Assembly (NCBI GenBank): GCA_937928665.1
Contig: CALFVM010000050.1
Location: 1-24,149 of the forward strand
Source of the DNA: an uncultured Candidatus Methylacidiphilales bacterium
GTDB lineage: Bacteria; Verrucomicrobiota; Verrucomicrobiia; Methylacidiphilales; CALFVM01
Direction of reading: 5' to 3'
DNA: 24,149 nucleotides
Shown here piece after piece: positions 1 through 7,183 of the stretch (positions are counted from its first letter, which is position 1; each line of letters opens with the position of its first letter). Made by a program: the position numbers and the translations under genes. The notes beneath the pieces are model-generated. The model saw only the letters and a program-made list of their open reading frames with translations. It was not told where the DNA came from and did no database searches.

Positions 1-575
1 TTGCTGATTGGATCAAAGAAGCCACGTCCCCCGATAAGCTCCAGGCCGCTCTTGGCTGGGACAACTTCCCCGAAACCCTCGGCCAGGGCCTCGCTCCGGC
101 CAAAAATACTGCCCAACTCAAAAAAAAATTCGCTGCCTACCAAAAACGTCTTGCCCTCGAAAAGACCCGCCTCCATGCCGGCTTCCCCGACCTCATCGGG
201 CCACGAACTGGCCTCAAAGGCCTGATCCAAAAATGGTTTCGCGATCCAAAGGAACCCCGCCTTCCCGCGGAACTCGATCTCCTGGAATGGATCGAAGCCT
301 GCCCGCGTTACCAACTCCTTGTCGCCCTCCACGACTCCCTCCTCAACAAAGTCGCCCTGGCCGACCCCAACCCGATCAGCCTTGAGGACATCGGCCGGTT
401 CTCCCACCCCATTGCCGAACTCATTGCCTCCGCCGACCCGAAACGCCTGCAAAAATTCTGCGCCCTCCTCGCCGCACCTATGAAAAAAATCCAGCCCGAG
501 TCCGTCCTGCACGAGGTCGCCGGTTACGTCGTCGCCTTTGACACCCGCAGTGGCTTCGCTTACTACTTCGGATGA
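1..575 (+). CDS. 3' end of an unrecognised protein (5' truncated by the window edge)
   Basis: An open frame runs from base 3 without interruption to the TGA at 573-575 (190 residues visible; the start lies outside the window). The predicted product is soluble and mixed-charge, with no signal peptide or membrane segment in the visible part, and it ends in an aromatic-rich tail (GFAYYFG). I recognise no family and give no function. Codon use is the same C-rich style as the following gene, which supports coding. The stop overlaps the ATG of the next gene in an ATGA tetranucleotide (572-575), so the two are very likely co-transcribed and translationally coupled. No in-frame start inside the window is convincing, so this is best treated as a partial gene. 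Confidence 0.75.
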   Translation, partial: ADWIKEATSPDKLQAALGWDNFPETLGQGLAPAKNTAQLKKKFAAYQKRLALEKTRLHAGFPDLIGPRTGLKGLIQKWFRDPKEPRLPAELDLLEWIEACPRYQLLVALHDSLLNKVALADPNPISLEDIGRFSHPIAELIASADPKRLQKFCALLAAPMKKIQPESVLHEVAGYVVAFDTRSGFAYYFG

Positions 576-2059
576 GCTCTCCCTCCCCCGCCACAAGCCT
601 CCGTGTCCTGGTTGTCGGGGGCGGCCCCGCCGGGCTCACTGCAGCCGCTGAATGCGCCCAACTTGGCCTTCAGGTGACCGTCCTTGAAAAAGATCCCGAA
701 TACGTCGGCGGAATCGCCCGCACCGTGCGTTACAAAGAATTCCGATTCGATATCGGCGGGCATCGTTTCTTCAGCAAAAGCTCCGAAATCACCCGCTGGT
801 GGCAGGAACGTCTGCCCAACGATTTCATCCAGGTCCGACGTCTCTCCCGGATCTTTTACAACAACCATTTCTTCGATTACCCCCTGAAAGCCTTCAACGC
901 CCTCCGCGGCCTTGGCCTCCTCACCAGCATCCTCTGCGTTCTGAGCTACGCCCGCGCCAGACTCTTCCCCATCCGGCCCGAACGCTCCTTCGCCGACTGG
1001 GTCACCAACCGCTTTGGACGCCGCCTCTTCACTATCTTCTTCAAAACCTATACCGAAAAAGTCTGGGGCATGCCCTGCGACCAAATCAGTGCCGATTGGG
1101 CTGCCCAGCGCATCAAAGGTCTCTCCCTCTCCACGGCCATTCTTCATGCCCTCCTGCCCAAGAAAAACAAAGGTGCAGCCCTCGTGAAAACCCTCATCGA
1201 CTCTTTTGAATATCCCCGCCTCGGCCCAGGCATGATGTGGGAAAAAACCGCCGCCGATCTCAACGCGGCAGGCCATCCCGTTCTCATGGGACACCACGTC
1301 ATCCGCCTCGAACACGACGGCACCCGCATCACCGCCGCCATCGTTCGGACCCCCTCCGGCACGGAGACCCGCATGGAAGCCGACGCCTTCATTGTTTCCA
1401 TGCCGCTCCAGGAAACCATTCGCGCCCTCCACCCTTCCGCCCCTTCAGAAGCACTTGCCGCCGCCGGACGCCTGCAATATCGGGACTTCCTCACCGTGGC
1501 ACTCATGGTCCGCCGACCCGGCCTCTTTCCCGATAACTGGATCTACGTTCATGACCCGTCGGTCAAACTTGGCCGAATTCAAAACTTCAACAATTGGAGC
1601 CCCGCCATGGTCCCGGGCGACGGCGTCACCTGCCTCGGCCTGGAATACTTTTGTTTCGAGGGCGACGGCCTCTGGGCCAGTTCCGATACCGACCTGATCG
1701 AACTTGGCAAGCGTGAGCTGGCCCAACTCGGACTTGTCCGACCGGAAGACGTCTTCGACGGTTGCGTCGTCCGTATGCCCAAAGCCTACCCGGTTTACAC
1801 CCCAACCTACACAGCCGAAGTCAAGACCATCCGCGCAGCCCTCGCCCCCCTTCGCAACCTTCAAGTCGTCGGCCGTAACGGCATGCACAAATACAACAAC
1901 CAGGACCACTCCATGATGACCGCCCTTCTCGCCGCCCGGAACCTCGACGGCGGGCAATTCGACCTTTGGCGGGTCAATACCGACGCTGAATATCACGAAG
2001 CCGGGGATGTTCCCGACACCGGCCGCACGGTGCCCCGCCCCCTTCCTGCGGATGGCTGA
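572..2059 (+). CDS. FAD-dependent oxidoreductase of the HemY/amine oxidase type (UDP-galactopyranose mutase-like)
   Basis: A 495-residue flavoprotein. Residues 11-40 form a Rossmann dinucleotide fold with the GGGPAG motif and the acidic strand end VTVLEKD, which binds the ADP part of FAD. Next come GGIART and FDIGGHRFFSK (about 46-69), typical of the protoporphyrinogen-oxidase/UDP-galactopyranose-mutase superfamily. Near the C-terminus, VVGRNGMHKYNNQDHSM (from about 435) is the second FAD-contact region of these proteins. Members of this group are often annotated as HemY or Glf but many have no tested substrate. The absence of haem genes nearby argues against calling it protoporphyrinogen oxidase, and a role in sugar or lipid modification is only a guess. 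There is no signal peptide or obvious membrane helix. It overlaps the upstream gene by ATGA and is convergent with the next gene, 27 bases away. Confidence 0.85.
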   Translation: MSSPSPATSLRVLVVGGGPAGLTAAAECAQLGLQVTVLEKDPEYVGGIARTVRYKEFRFDIGGHRFFSKSSEITRWWQERLPNDFIQVRRLSRIFYNNHFFDYPLKAFNALRGLGLLTSILCVLSYARARLFPIRPERSFADWVTNRFGRRLFTIFFKTYTEKVWGMPCDQISADWAAQRIKGLSLSTAILHALLPKKNKGAALVKTLIDSFEYPRLGPGMMWEKTAADLNAAGHPVLMGHHVIRLEHDGTRITAAIVRTPSGTETRMEADAFIVSMPLQETIRALHPSAPSEALAAAGRLQYRDFLTVALMVRRPGLFPDNWIYVHDPSVKLGRIQNFNNWSPAMVPGDGVTCLGLEYFCFEGDGLWASSDTDLIELGKRELAQLGLVRPEDVFDGCVVRMPKAYPVYTPTYTAEVKTIRAALAPLRNLQVVGRNGMHKYNNQDHSMMTALLAARNLDGGQFDLWRVNTDAEYHEAGDVPDTGRTVPRPLPADG

Positions 2060-2086
2060 CGACCCGGCCCCACAACCAACCCCCGC

Positions 2087-2761
2087 TCACGGCAAACTGC
2101 ACCGGGCCAGCCGCGCTTTTTCCGCCAGCGAGGCCACGCGAAACGCCCGGATGGCTCCCACTCGCTCACCCGGCGTCATCCTTTCCGTTCGTCTCACAAA
2201 CAAACGCGCAATCCGGTGGGCCAACCGATAGCGCCTGGCCAGCGCGGGCCGCCTATAGGCAAACCTCTCATCCCCAAATAACCGATCCGCTATCCACGCG
2301 CGCACCTCGGCACCTCCTGCCTCACCCGCCAGGCAACGGCAAAACCTCCGCACCAACCAATAGGTATCCACCTTGGCCTGCGCCTCCAAGGCACAGGCAA
2401 AGCTCTCCGCCTCCACCGCCCGGTAACCCGACCCGAACCACAAGGCAGCATGGATTGCGTGCGTAATCTCCTCCAGAAAGGCGATCAAATAACCAATGTT
2501 CCGGTGGCTGATCGATTCCCTCGGATTCTCCGCCTCCAACGCGGCAATGAGCCGGTCGGAATAAAAAATGGCGAGACGCAACGAATCATTTTCCCGGCGC
2601 AAAAATGTGCACGCATCCTCCGGCTGATCCTCCGGAGCCCAGCCGGCCGCCTGCAACAAATCGGAGGAGCGTCGCCGACCTACAATGCAGGTGGAAAGGT
2701 CAATCCCGGCGGGCGCATAAGTCCGCTCCATCACCCCCTGGACTTCTTCAAGCAGCGTCAT
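2087..2761 (-). CDS. Conserved-looking hypothetical protein, second gene of a coupled pair
   Basis: 224 residues, not assigned to a family. The protein is predicted to be nearly all alpha-helical and soluble, rich in Ala, Arg and Glu, with a long helix around HRNIGYLIAFLEEITHAIHAAL and a basic C-terminal third (RRPALARRYRLAHRIARLFVRR). No nucleotide-binding, metal-binding or catalytic motif stands out. Its ATG overlaps the TGA of the upstream gene as ATGA (2758-2761), so the two proteins are likely made together and may interact. It converges on the FAD oxidoreductase gene, with 27 bases between the stop codons and no visible terminator hairpin in the gap. Confidence 0.8.
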   Translation of the reverse strand: MTLLEEVQGVMERTYAPAGIDLSTCIVGRRRSSDLLQAAGWAPEDQPEDACTFLRRENDSLRLAIFYSDRLIAALEAENPRESISHRNIGYLIAFLEEITHAIHAALWFGSGYRAVEAESFACALEAQAKVDTYWLVRRFCRCLAGEAGGAEVRAWIADRLFGDERFAYRRPALARRYRLAHRIARLFVRRTERMTPGERVGAIRAFRVASLAEKARLARCSLP

Positions 2762-3465
2762 GCCCCCGCAGGATGAAAGACCGGTGCCAACGGTTGCGAC
2801 AGGTGAAGAAGGTTCTCCGCCAAGTAGTTTAACGCGCAGCGGATCTCATGGAACCGTTCCGCCAAGGCCCCAAGCGTGTCCTGAAGCTCAAGCGATTTTG
2901 CCATCCGATGCCGCGAAGCCGCCCGGTAGCTTGCCCGCCCAATTTCCTCATAAAACGACAAGCCCGGGCCTCCCCGCCTTTCCGCGTGCGCCTTGACCCG
3001 CTCGGCAAAGATCCCCGAGGCAAACAGGGTGTAGTCAGCCAGATAGGCCCGTTGCAAGTAACCGTCGCTGTCCCCAGACATATTCAACTTTGCAATCAAG
3101 TCCGATACATACAAAAAGGCCGCCTCGGCCTCGTCCCCATGGACGGACGGCACCCGTTGCCGTCGGGAAAAGGCCACCAACACCGCCGCCACATAATCCG
3201 CCAACATCCGGTCCGGGAGATCCTTCTCCCGAAAAACGCGCCGAGTCAGCACGTAAAAGTAAAAAAACGGAGAAACCCGCACACAGGCGCAGTCGTCCAT
3301 CAGCTCCGCCGTCAACAGATCGTGATCCAGAATGGCATCCCGCGCCTCCTCATCCGTCAACAGCTCCACCAGTCCAACGGCATCCTTGCGACTTCGGGCC
3401 AACGTTCGCACGACAAATTGAAAATCTTCAGCTGTGAACCTGGACCGACAGTGAGCCGCGCTCAT
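2758..3465 (-). CDS. Conserved-looking hypothetical protein, first gene of a coupled pair
   Basis: 235 residues, function unknown. It is predicted to be alpha-helical and cytosolic: no signal peptide, and no segment hydrophobic enough to be a clear membrane helix, although VSPFFYFYVLTRRVF (about 64-78) is strikingly aromatic. The early part (FTAEDFQFVVRTLARSRKDAVGLVELLTDEEARDAILD) reads as a helical bundle start. The ATG at 3465 is preceded by no convincing Shine-Dalgarno. The gene is divergent from msrB across about 100 bases that contain an 8-bp inverted repeat (3499-3506 and 3538-3545). It overlaps its downstream partner by four bases. I see nothing that assigns a biochemical role. Confidence 0.8.
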   Translation of the reverse strand: MSAAHCRSRFTAEDFQFVVRTLARSRKDAVGLVELLTDEEARDAILDHDLLTAELMDDCACVRVSPFFYFYVLTRRVFREKDLPDRMLADYVAAVLVAFSRRQRVPSVHGDEAEAAFLYVSDLIAKLNMSGDSDGYLQRAYLADYTLFASGIFAERVKAHAERRGGPGLSFYEEIGRASYRAASRHRMAKSLELQDTLGALAERFHEIRCALNYLAENLLHLSQPLAPVFHPAGA

Positions 3466-3570
3466 CGAGCATTAGCGTAGCAAGCCTGATGCCATCTTGC
3501 AGCAACAATCTCAACGCAGGCTCCCTCCCCTTTCCACGTTGCTGCCCATTTATCTGTGCTATCCTTTTCT

Positions 3571-4119
3571 ATGCGCATCCGATGCTTTGCCCTCCCCATC
3601 ACCGCCACCTGCGCTCTCGCCTGGGCCTTGGTCGGTTGTGATGCCGCCGGGCCTGACATCGAAACCCACGCAGCCAAACCTCAACGAGATCCAAACGCCA
3701 TGGCCGAACTCCGCAACCGCCTGACTCCCCTCCAATTCCACGTCGCTTGTGAAGGCGGCACCGAGCCTCCCTTTCGTAACGCCTACTGGAACAACAAAGA
3801 GCCCGGCATCTACGTCGATATTATCTCCGGCGAGCCTCTGTTCAGTTCGACCGACAAGTTCGATTCCGGGACTGGCTGGCCCAGCTTTACCCGCCCGCTT
3901 GACCCGGCCGCCATCGCCGAAGTTCGTGATACCAGCCACGGTATGGTCCGGACCGAAGTCCGAAGCAAAAAGGGGGACACCCATCTCGGGCATGTCTTCC
4001 CCGATGGACCTGCCCCCACCCGGCTCCGTTATTGCATCAACTCGGCCTCGCTTCGCTTCATTCCGGTGGACCAGCTCGAAGAAGCCGGACTCGGCCAATA
4101 CAAAAAACTGTTCGACTGA
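3571..4119 (+). CDS. msrB: Peptide-methionine (R)-S-oxide reductase MsrB, predicted lipoprotein
   Basis: Reduces methionine-R-sulfoxide in proteins. From the ATG at 3571 the protein has 182 residues: a signal peptide ending in the lipobox LVGC (lipidated Cys 23), then one MsrB domain (about 45-165). Family motifs are clear: GTEPPFRN, SGEPLFSSTDKFDSGTGWPSF, THLGHVFPDGP and the catalytic RYCINSASLRF (Cys 155). The two CxxC pairs that bind zinc in E. coli MsrB are absent, so this is the zinc-free form. An extra Cys 60 (VACEGG) could act in resolving the disulfide; that is inference. An ATG at 3556 would add five residues before the signal peptide. I prefer 3571 because MRIR is a better n-region. 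The lipid anchor places it in the envelope, where it would repair oxidised periplasmic or surface proteins. Confidence 0.93.
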   Translation: MRIRCFALPITATCALAWALVGCDAAGPDIETHAAKPQRDPNAMAELRNRLTPLQFHVACEGGTEPPFRNAYWNNKEPGIYVDIISGEPLFSSTDKFDSGTGWPSFTRPLDPAAIAEVRDTSHGMVRTEVRSKKGDTHLGHVFPDGPAPTRLRYCINSASLRFIPVDQLEEAGLGQYKKLFD

Positions 4120-4133
4120 ACGAAGCGATTCAG

Positions 4134-4149
4134 CCCGGACCCATCCGGG
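4134..4149 (+). other. Small perfect hairpin downstream of msrB
   Basis: CCCGGA-CCCA-TCCGGG forms a 6-bp GC-rich stem with a 4-base loop 14 bases after the msrB stop. No T-tract follows, so it is not a standard intrinsic terminator. It may stabilise the msrB mRNA end or weakly attenuate read-through into the GH30 gene. Confidence 0.35.
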
Positions 4150-4202
4150 GCCAAGACTCGATTCGCGTTTCTGACCCGGCCTAATTTGGCTAGCCTGTGG
4201 GG

Positions 4203-5573
4203 ATGTGCTGGATTCCCGCCACACTGCTCATCTTCTGCCATTCCGCCACGGTGGGTTCACCCGTATCCATCTCCATTGACCGATCCAGTCCCGGTCAGAC
4301 CATCGAAGGTTTCGGAGCCAGTTCCGCATGGTACGACCGGTTCCTCCCCGACTTTTCTCCGGAAGCTCGGGAAGGCATGGTCGATTTTCTCTTTGATCCA
4401 CAGCATGGACTTGGACTTAGTATCCACCGCATCCGGATTGATCCCGTTCCCGCCGGCCAACCCGGTGGACCCGTCTATGACTGGAGTCATCCCCGCATTC
4501 AGGCCCAAGGCGAAGCCCTTCGTTTGGTCAAGAACCGGCATCATCCTCGCTTCATCGCCGCGCCCTGGACCCCGCCGGCGTGGATGAAGTCCAACGCGGA
4601 ACTCAAAAACGGAGGTCGCCTCCTCGAGCAACACTACCCCGCTTACGCGGCCTATCTCGTGGAATGGCTGCGCGGGATGAAAGAGCACTTTGGGATCGAG
4701 GTCGAAATCCTTTCCATCCAGAACGAGCCTGATGATAAAAAACAGTGGGAGTCATGCATCTGGACTGCGGAAGAAATGGCGGCCTTCATCTCCGGCCATC
4801 TTAAGCCCGCCCTCGACCAGGCAAGTCTTCCCACCAAGCTGATGGCCTATGAGCACACCGTCTGGGATGACGGTCCTCTCAACACCATCCTCAAGGATCC
4901 TGTTGCCGGACCCGCGCTTTCCTACGCCGCCGCCCACCTCTACCACGGCAGCCGCTCCCGGCCCAAAGTCTTTGCCCAAGCTGTCGCCCGGGGAATGCCG
5001 GTCTGGATGACCGAGTTTTACCTCGGCGATTACGCCATGGAAAAACCGTTTGTTGAGCACGATCGAGTCCTGCAACTCGGACGGGTCATGCACGACACGC
5101 TCGTTCGCTCCCAGGTCAATGCCTACCTTTTCTGGTGGATGTGGGCACCGCCCGACAAGCCGTCCGAAGGCCTCATTATCGCCGAGTTCGGGGACACGTT
5201 CACCCCACCCTTCACCACGTGGCGTCCCACCGAAAAAGCCTACGGTATGGCCCATTTCAGCCGTTTTATCCGGCCCGGTGCCACCCGATTCAACGTGGTC
5301 CCGGAACAGGTGAAGGAGGGCGTTCGCCTTTCCGCTTTTGTTAACCCGGACAACTGCCTCGTCCTGGTCGCCATCAATGAGTCTTCTCAACCAGCCGAGA
5401 TCTCCTGGGACGATCCTTCCCTGGCCGGATGCCGCGTCCGAACCATTCACGTCACCACTGCAGAGGACTCCCTGAAGCCATTATCCGCAGACTCCATCGG
5501 TTCCGGGATCACCCTTCCCGCCCGCAGCCTCGTCACCATCCTTTTTGAACAGCCGGAATCTGGCACCAAATAA
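4203..5573 (+). CDS. Secreted glycoside hydrolase family 30 enzyme
   Basis: Retaining glycosidase with a (beta/alpha)8 barrel plus a C-terminal beta domain (456 residues from ATG 4203; a GTG six bases upstream is in frame). The N-terminus CWIPATLLIFCHSATVGS looks like a short signal peptide. GH30 hallmarks are GFGASSAWYDRFL, the acid/base Glu in SIQNEPD (about residue 175) and the nucleophile Glu in WMTEFY (about 271). APWTPPAWMK, WESCIWTAEEM and MAHFSRFIRPGATRF resemble the glucuronoxylanase-type (GH30_8) branch. However, the arginine motif that reads the glucuronic acid side chain in that branch is not visible: FWWMWAPPDKPSEG stands where IRRxYG would be expected. The substrate is therefore open (xylan or another beta-linked polymer). 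It follows msrB by 83 bases and is convergent with rsfS. Confidence 0.88.
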   Translation: MCWIPATLLIFCHSATVGSPVSISIDRSSPGQTIEGFGASSAWYDRFLPDFSPEAREGMVDFLFDPQHGLGLSIHRIRIDPVPAGQPGGPVYDWSHPRIQAQGEALRLVKNRHHPRFIAAPWTPPAWMKSNAELKNGGRLLEQHYPAYAAYLVEWLRGMKEHFGIEVEILSIQNEPDDKKQWESCIWTAEEMAAFISGHLKPALDQASLPTKLMAYEHTVWDDGPLNTILKDPVAGPALSYAAAHLYHGSRSRPKVFAQAVARGMPVWMTEFYLGDYAMEKPFVEHDRVLQLGRVMHDTLVRSQVNAYLFWWMWAPPDKPSEGLIIAEFGDTFTPPFTTWRPTEKAYGMAHFSRFIRPGATRFNVVPEQVKEGVRLSAFVNPDNCLVLVAINESSQPAEISWDDPSLAGCRVRTIHVTTAEDSLKPLSADSIGSGITLPARSLVTILFEQPESGTK

Positions 5574-5593
5574 CCGGCTGCGATTCAAACCCT

Positions 5594-5941
5594 TTATTCA
5601 ATCCGCGGGGCGTCGCCCCAAAGCTTCTCCAACTGATAGTAGGCCCGTTTCGCCTCGCTCATGATGTGGACCAACACATCCCCGTAATCGACCACCACCC
5701 ACCCGCTCACCATTTTTCCGTCAACACTGGAGGGACGAACCTCGTGGTCCTGCTTCAGTCTGACTTCCATTTCCCCCGCAATCGCCTTGAGCTGGGGATC
5801 GGATTGCCCTGAGCAGATCAAGAAAAAATCAGCCGGACCCTCGACCTCGCGCAGGTCAAGGATGACCGGATCCAGTGCCTTCTTATCCAGTGCCAGTTCA
5901 CGGCACCGCCGGGCAAGCTCGATTCCTTCAGGTTTTTTCAT
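5594..5941 (-). CDS. rsfS: Ribosomal silencing factor RsfS
   Basis: Binds ribosomal protein uL14 on the 50S subunit and blocks subunit joining when nutrients are scarce. The 115 residues contain the whole RsfS domain: DPVILDLREVEGPADFFLICSG, the HEVRPSSVDGK stretch, GWVVVDYGDVLVHIMSE and the ending YYQLEKLWGDAP. I chose the ATG at 5941 because it begins with the usual short helix (MKKPEGIELARRC). The longer in-frame start at 5974 would bury 11 extra residues deep inside nadD. The chosen start overlaps the nadD 3' end by 14 bases, so translation is probably coupled. nadD-rsfS is a widespread neighbourhood. Here the pair is the tail of a long polysaccharide-export gene run. Confidence 0.95.
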   Translation of the reverse strand: MKKPEGIELARRCRELALDKKALDPVILDLREVEGPADFFLICSGQSDPQLKAIAGEMEVRLKQDHEVRPSSVDGKMVSGWVVVDYGDVLVHIMSEAKRAYYQLEKLWGDAPRIE

Positions 5942-6533
5942 GATAGAGGTTCCGGACATCGATGTAGGTGGCAACCGGCTCGGGAACGAGATGTCGCCAG
6001 GGAAGGCCTTGGCGGATCATGTCACGAATAAGGGTTGAGGAAATGTCGAGACGCCGATCCATGGCGACATACCGGACACCTTCACGGGGTTGTACCGGAT
6101 CAGGCCGAGGAAACACGATAAAAGTAACCAGAGCAGCCAAGCTCGCCCAGTCATGCCACGATTCCAGCACCGACCATTGATCACTGCCCATGATCCAGAA
6201 AAGCTCCGCGTCAGGGTGTTCCTCTCGAAACTGCCGAGCCGTATCGACGGAATAGGAAAGACCCGGCCGGTGAAGTTCCCAAGGGACCAGACGGAAACCA
6301 GCTTGGCCCTCAATCGCACGCCGGACCATCTCCACCCGGTCGCCCGGACCCGCCTCCCCGCCGTTGTTTTTGTGAGGCGATTGATACGCCGGAACAAACG
6401 CCACATGATCCAGTGCCCCAAGCTGGGCGGCCGCCCGGGCAATTTCAAGATGTCCGCGGTGAAGCGGATCAAACGTTCCGCCAAGTATCCCGATACGCTC
6501 GGGGCGGAGTCGGTCCGGAGCCGCAGCATTCAA
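5928..6533 (-). CDS. nadD: Nicotinate-nucleotide adenylyltransferase
   Basis: Transfers AMP from ATP to nicotinate mononucleotide, giving deamido-NAD in NAD synthesis. The 201 residues show the nucleotidyltransferase signature GILGGTFDPLHRGHL (HxGH, His 25 and His 28), the FVPAYQSPHK substrate loop, LFWIMGSDQW and the second ATP motif ISSTLIRD (164-171). The only start that keeps the whole domain is TTG at 6531-6533, which overlaps the OPX stop codon as TTGA. The nearby ATG (6527-6529) is in the wrong frame. A weak start placed in a stop overlap suggests that nadD translation depends on ribosomes finishing the OPX gene. The family call is very secure; the start codon is less so. Confidence 0.95.
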   Translation of the reverse strand: MNAAAPDRLRPERIGILGGTFDPLHRGHLEIARAAAQLGALDHVAFVPAYQSPHKNNGGEAGPGDRVEMVRRAIEGQAGFRLVPWELHRPGLSYSVDTARQFREEHPDAELFWIMGSDQWSVLESWHDWASLAALVTFIVFPRPDPVQPREGVRYVAMDRRLDISSTLIRDMIRQGLPWRHLVPEPVATYIDVRNLYHEKT

Positions 6534-7183
6534 AAGATCGAGCGGTCCACCTGGATGTTGTCGTCGGGCATCAGCGGAATGTCCTTAGACGGGTCCCGGA
6601 GAATTTCCGCAGCGTTAAACTCAATTCGACGCCCCCCCCGGAGCAGGTTGACCTTACGCCGGTTGGCGAAGTCGGTAAATCCTCCGCAAGCCGCAATCGC
6701 CCCAACCGCCGTCAAGTCTTTGGTGTAGGGGACCCGTTGGGGTGCACGGACTTCCCCAGTAACATTGACGAAACGAGCTTCCCGGGTGAAGACCGTGACA
6801 TTCGGCGTCGAGTATATCCCCCGGGCCTTATACGCGGATTCAATCCGCTGCTTCAGTGCGACTGTGGTGACGCCCGCCGCTTGGACATTCCCAATATAAG
6901 GCATCGATATCTGCCCGGCCTCATCGATTCTCACCTCATAAACACCCTGGTCCTCGGGCGGCACACCGCTCAGCCGGATAATCAGCCCGTCACCCACCCG
7001 CAGCAAATCCTCGGCCGGCCGCTGATGCAGCGAAGCATCAGCCGGTGTGCTGGCAGCCCCAAACGAAGTCCCCGAACCTGCGCACCCTCCCAAGAAAGGG
7101 AGCACCCCTGCACTCAGCAGCATCCCGGCCAAGACCGGCAACGTAAAACGATTAATAGCGGTCCGACCCGGCAGAAGATTCAT
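6530..7183 (-). CDS. Polysaccharide export (OPX/Wza-family) outer-membrane lipoprotein, short form
   Basis: Forms the periplasm-to-outer-membrane part of a capsule or exopolysaccharide exporter. From ATG 7183 it has 217 residues: a lipoprotein signal ending in LGGC (Cys 34), the Poly_export domain (about 60-135, with LRVGDGLIIRLSG and DEAGQISMPYIGNV) and one SLBB-type domain (about 137-190, VNVTGEVRAPQRVPYTKDLTAVGAI). It stops at DNIQVDRSIF and lacks the long C-terminal region that forms the outer-membrane helical barrel in E. coli Wza (about 379 residues). It would therefore need a separate channel, for which the beta-barrel gene at 9397-10581 is the obvious candidate. The start overlaps the 3' end of the tyrosine kinase gene by 32 bases. 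A longer upstream reading gives a non-signal N-terminus out of a kinase shadow frame and was rejected. Confidence 0.92.
   Translation of the reverse strand: MNLLPGRTAINRFTLPVLAGMLLSAGVLPFLGGCAGSGTSFGAASTPADASLHQRPAEDLLRVGDGLIIRLSGVPPEDQGVYEVRIDEAGQISMPYIGNVQAAGVTTVALKQRIESAYKARGIYSTPNVTVFTREARFVNVTGEVRAPQRVPYTKDLTAVGAIAACGGFTDFANRRKVNLLRGGRRIEFNAAEILRDPSKDIPLMPDDNIQVDRSIF

Noticed and set aside
563..1432. Long minus-strand frame opposite the FAD oxidoreductase
   Set aside because: It is a shadow of the C-rich codon pattern of the real gene: the translation is Gly/Glu-rich with no domain, while the plus strand shows a complete flavoprotein.
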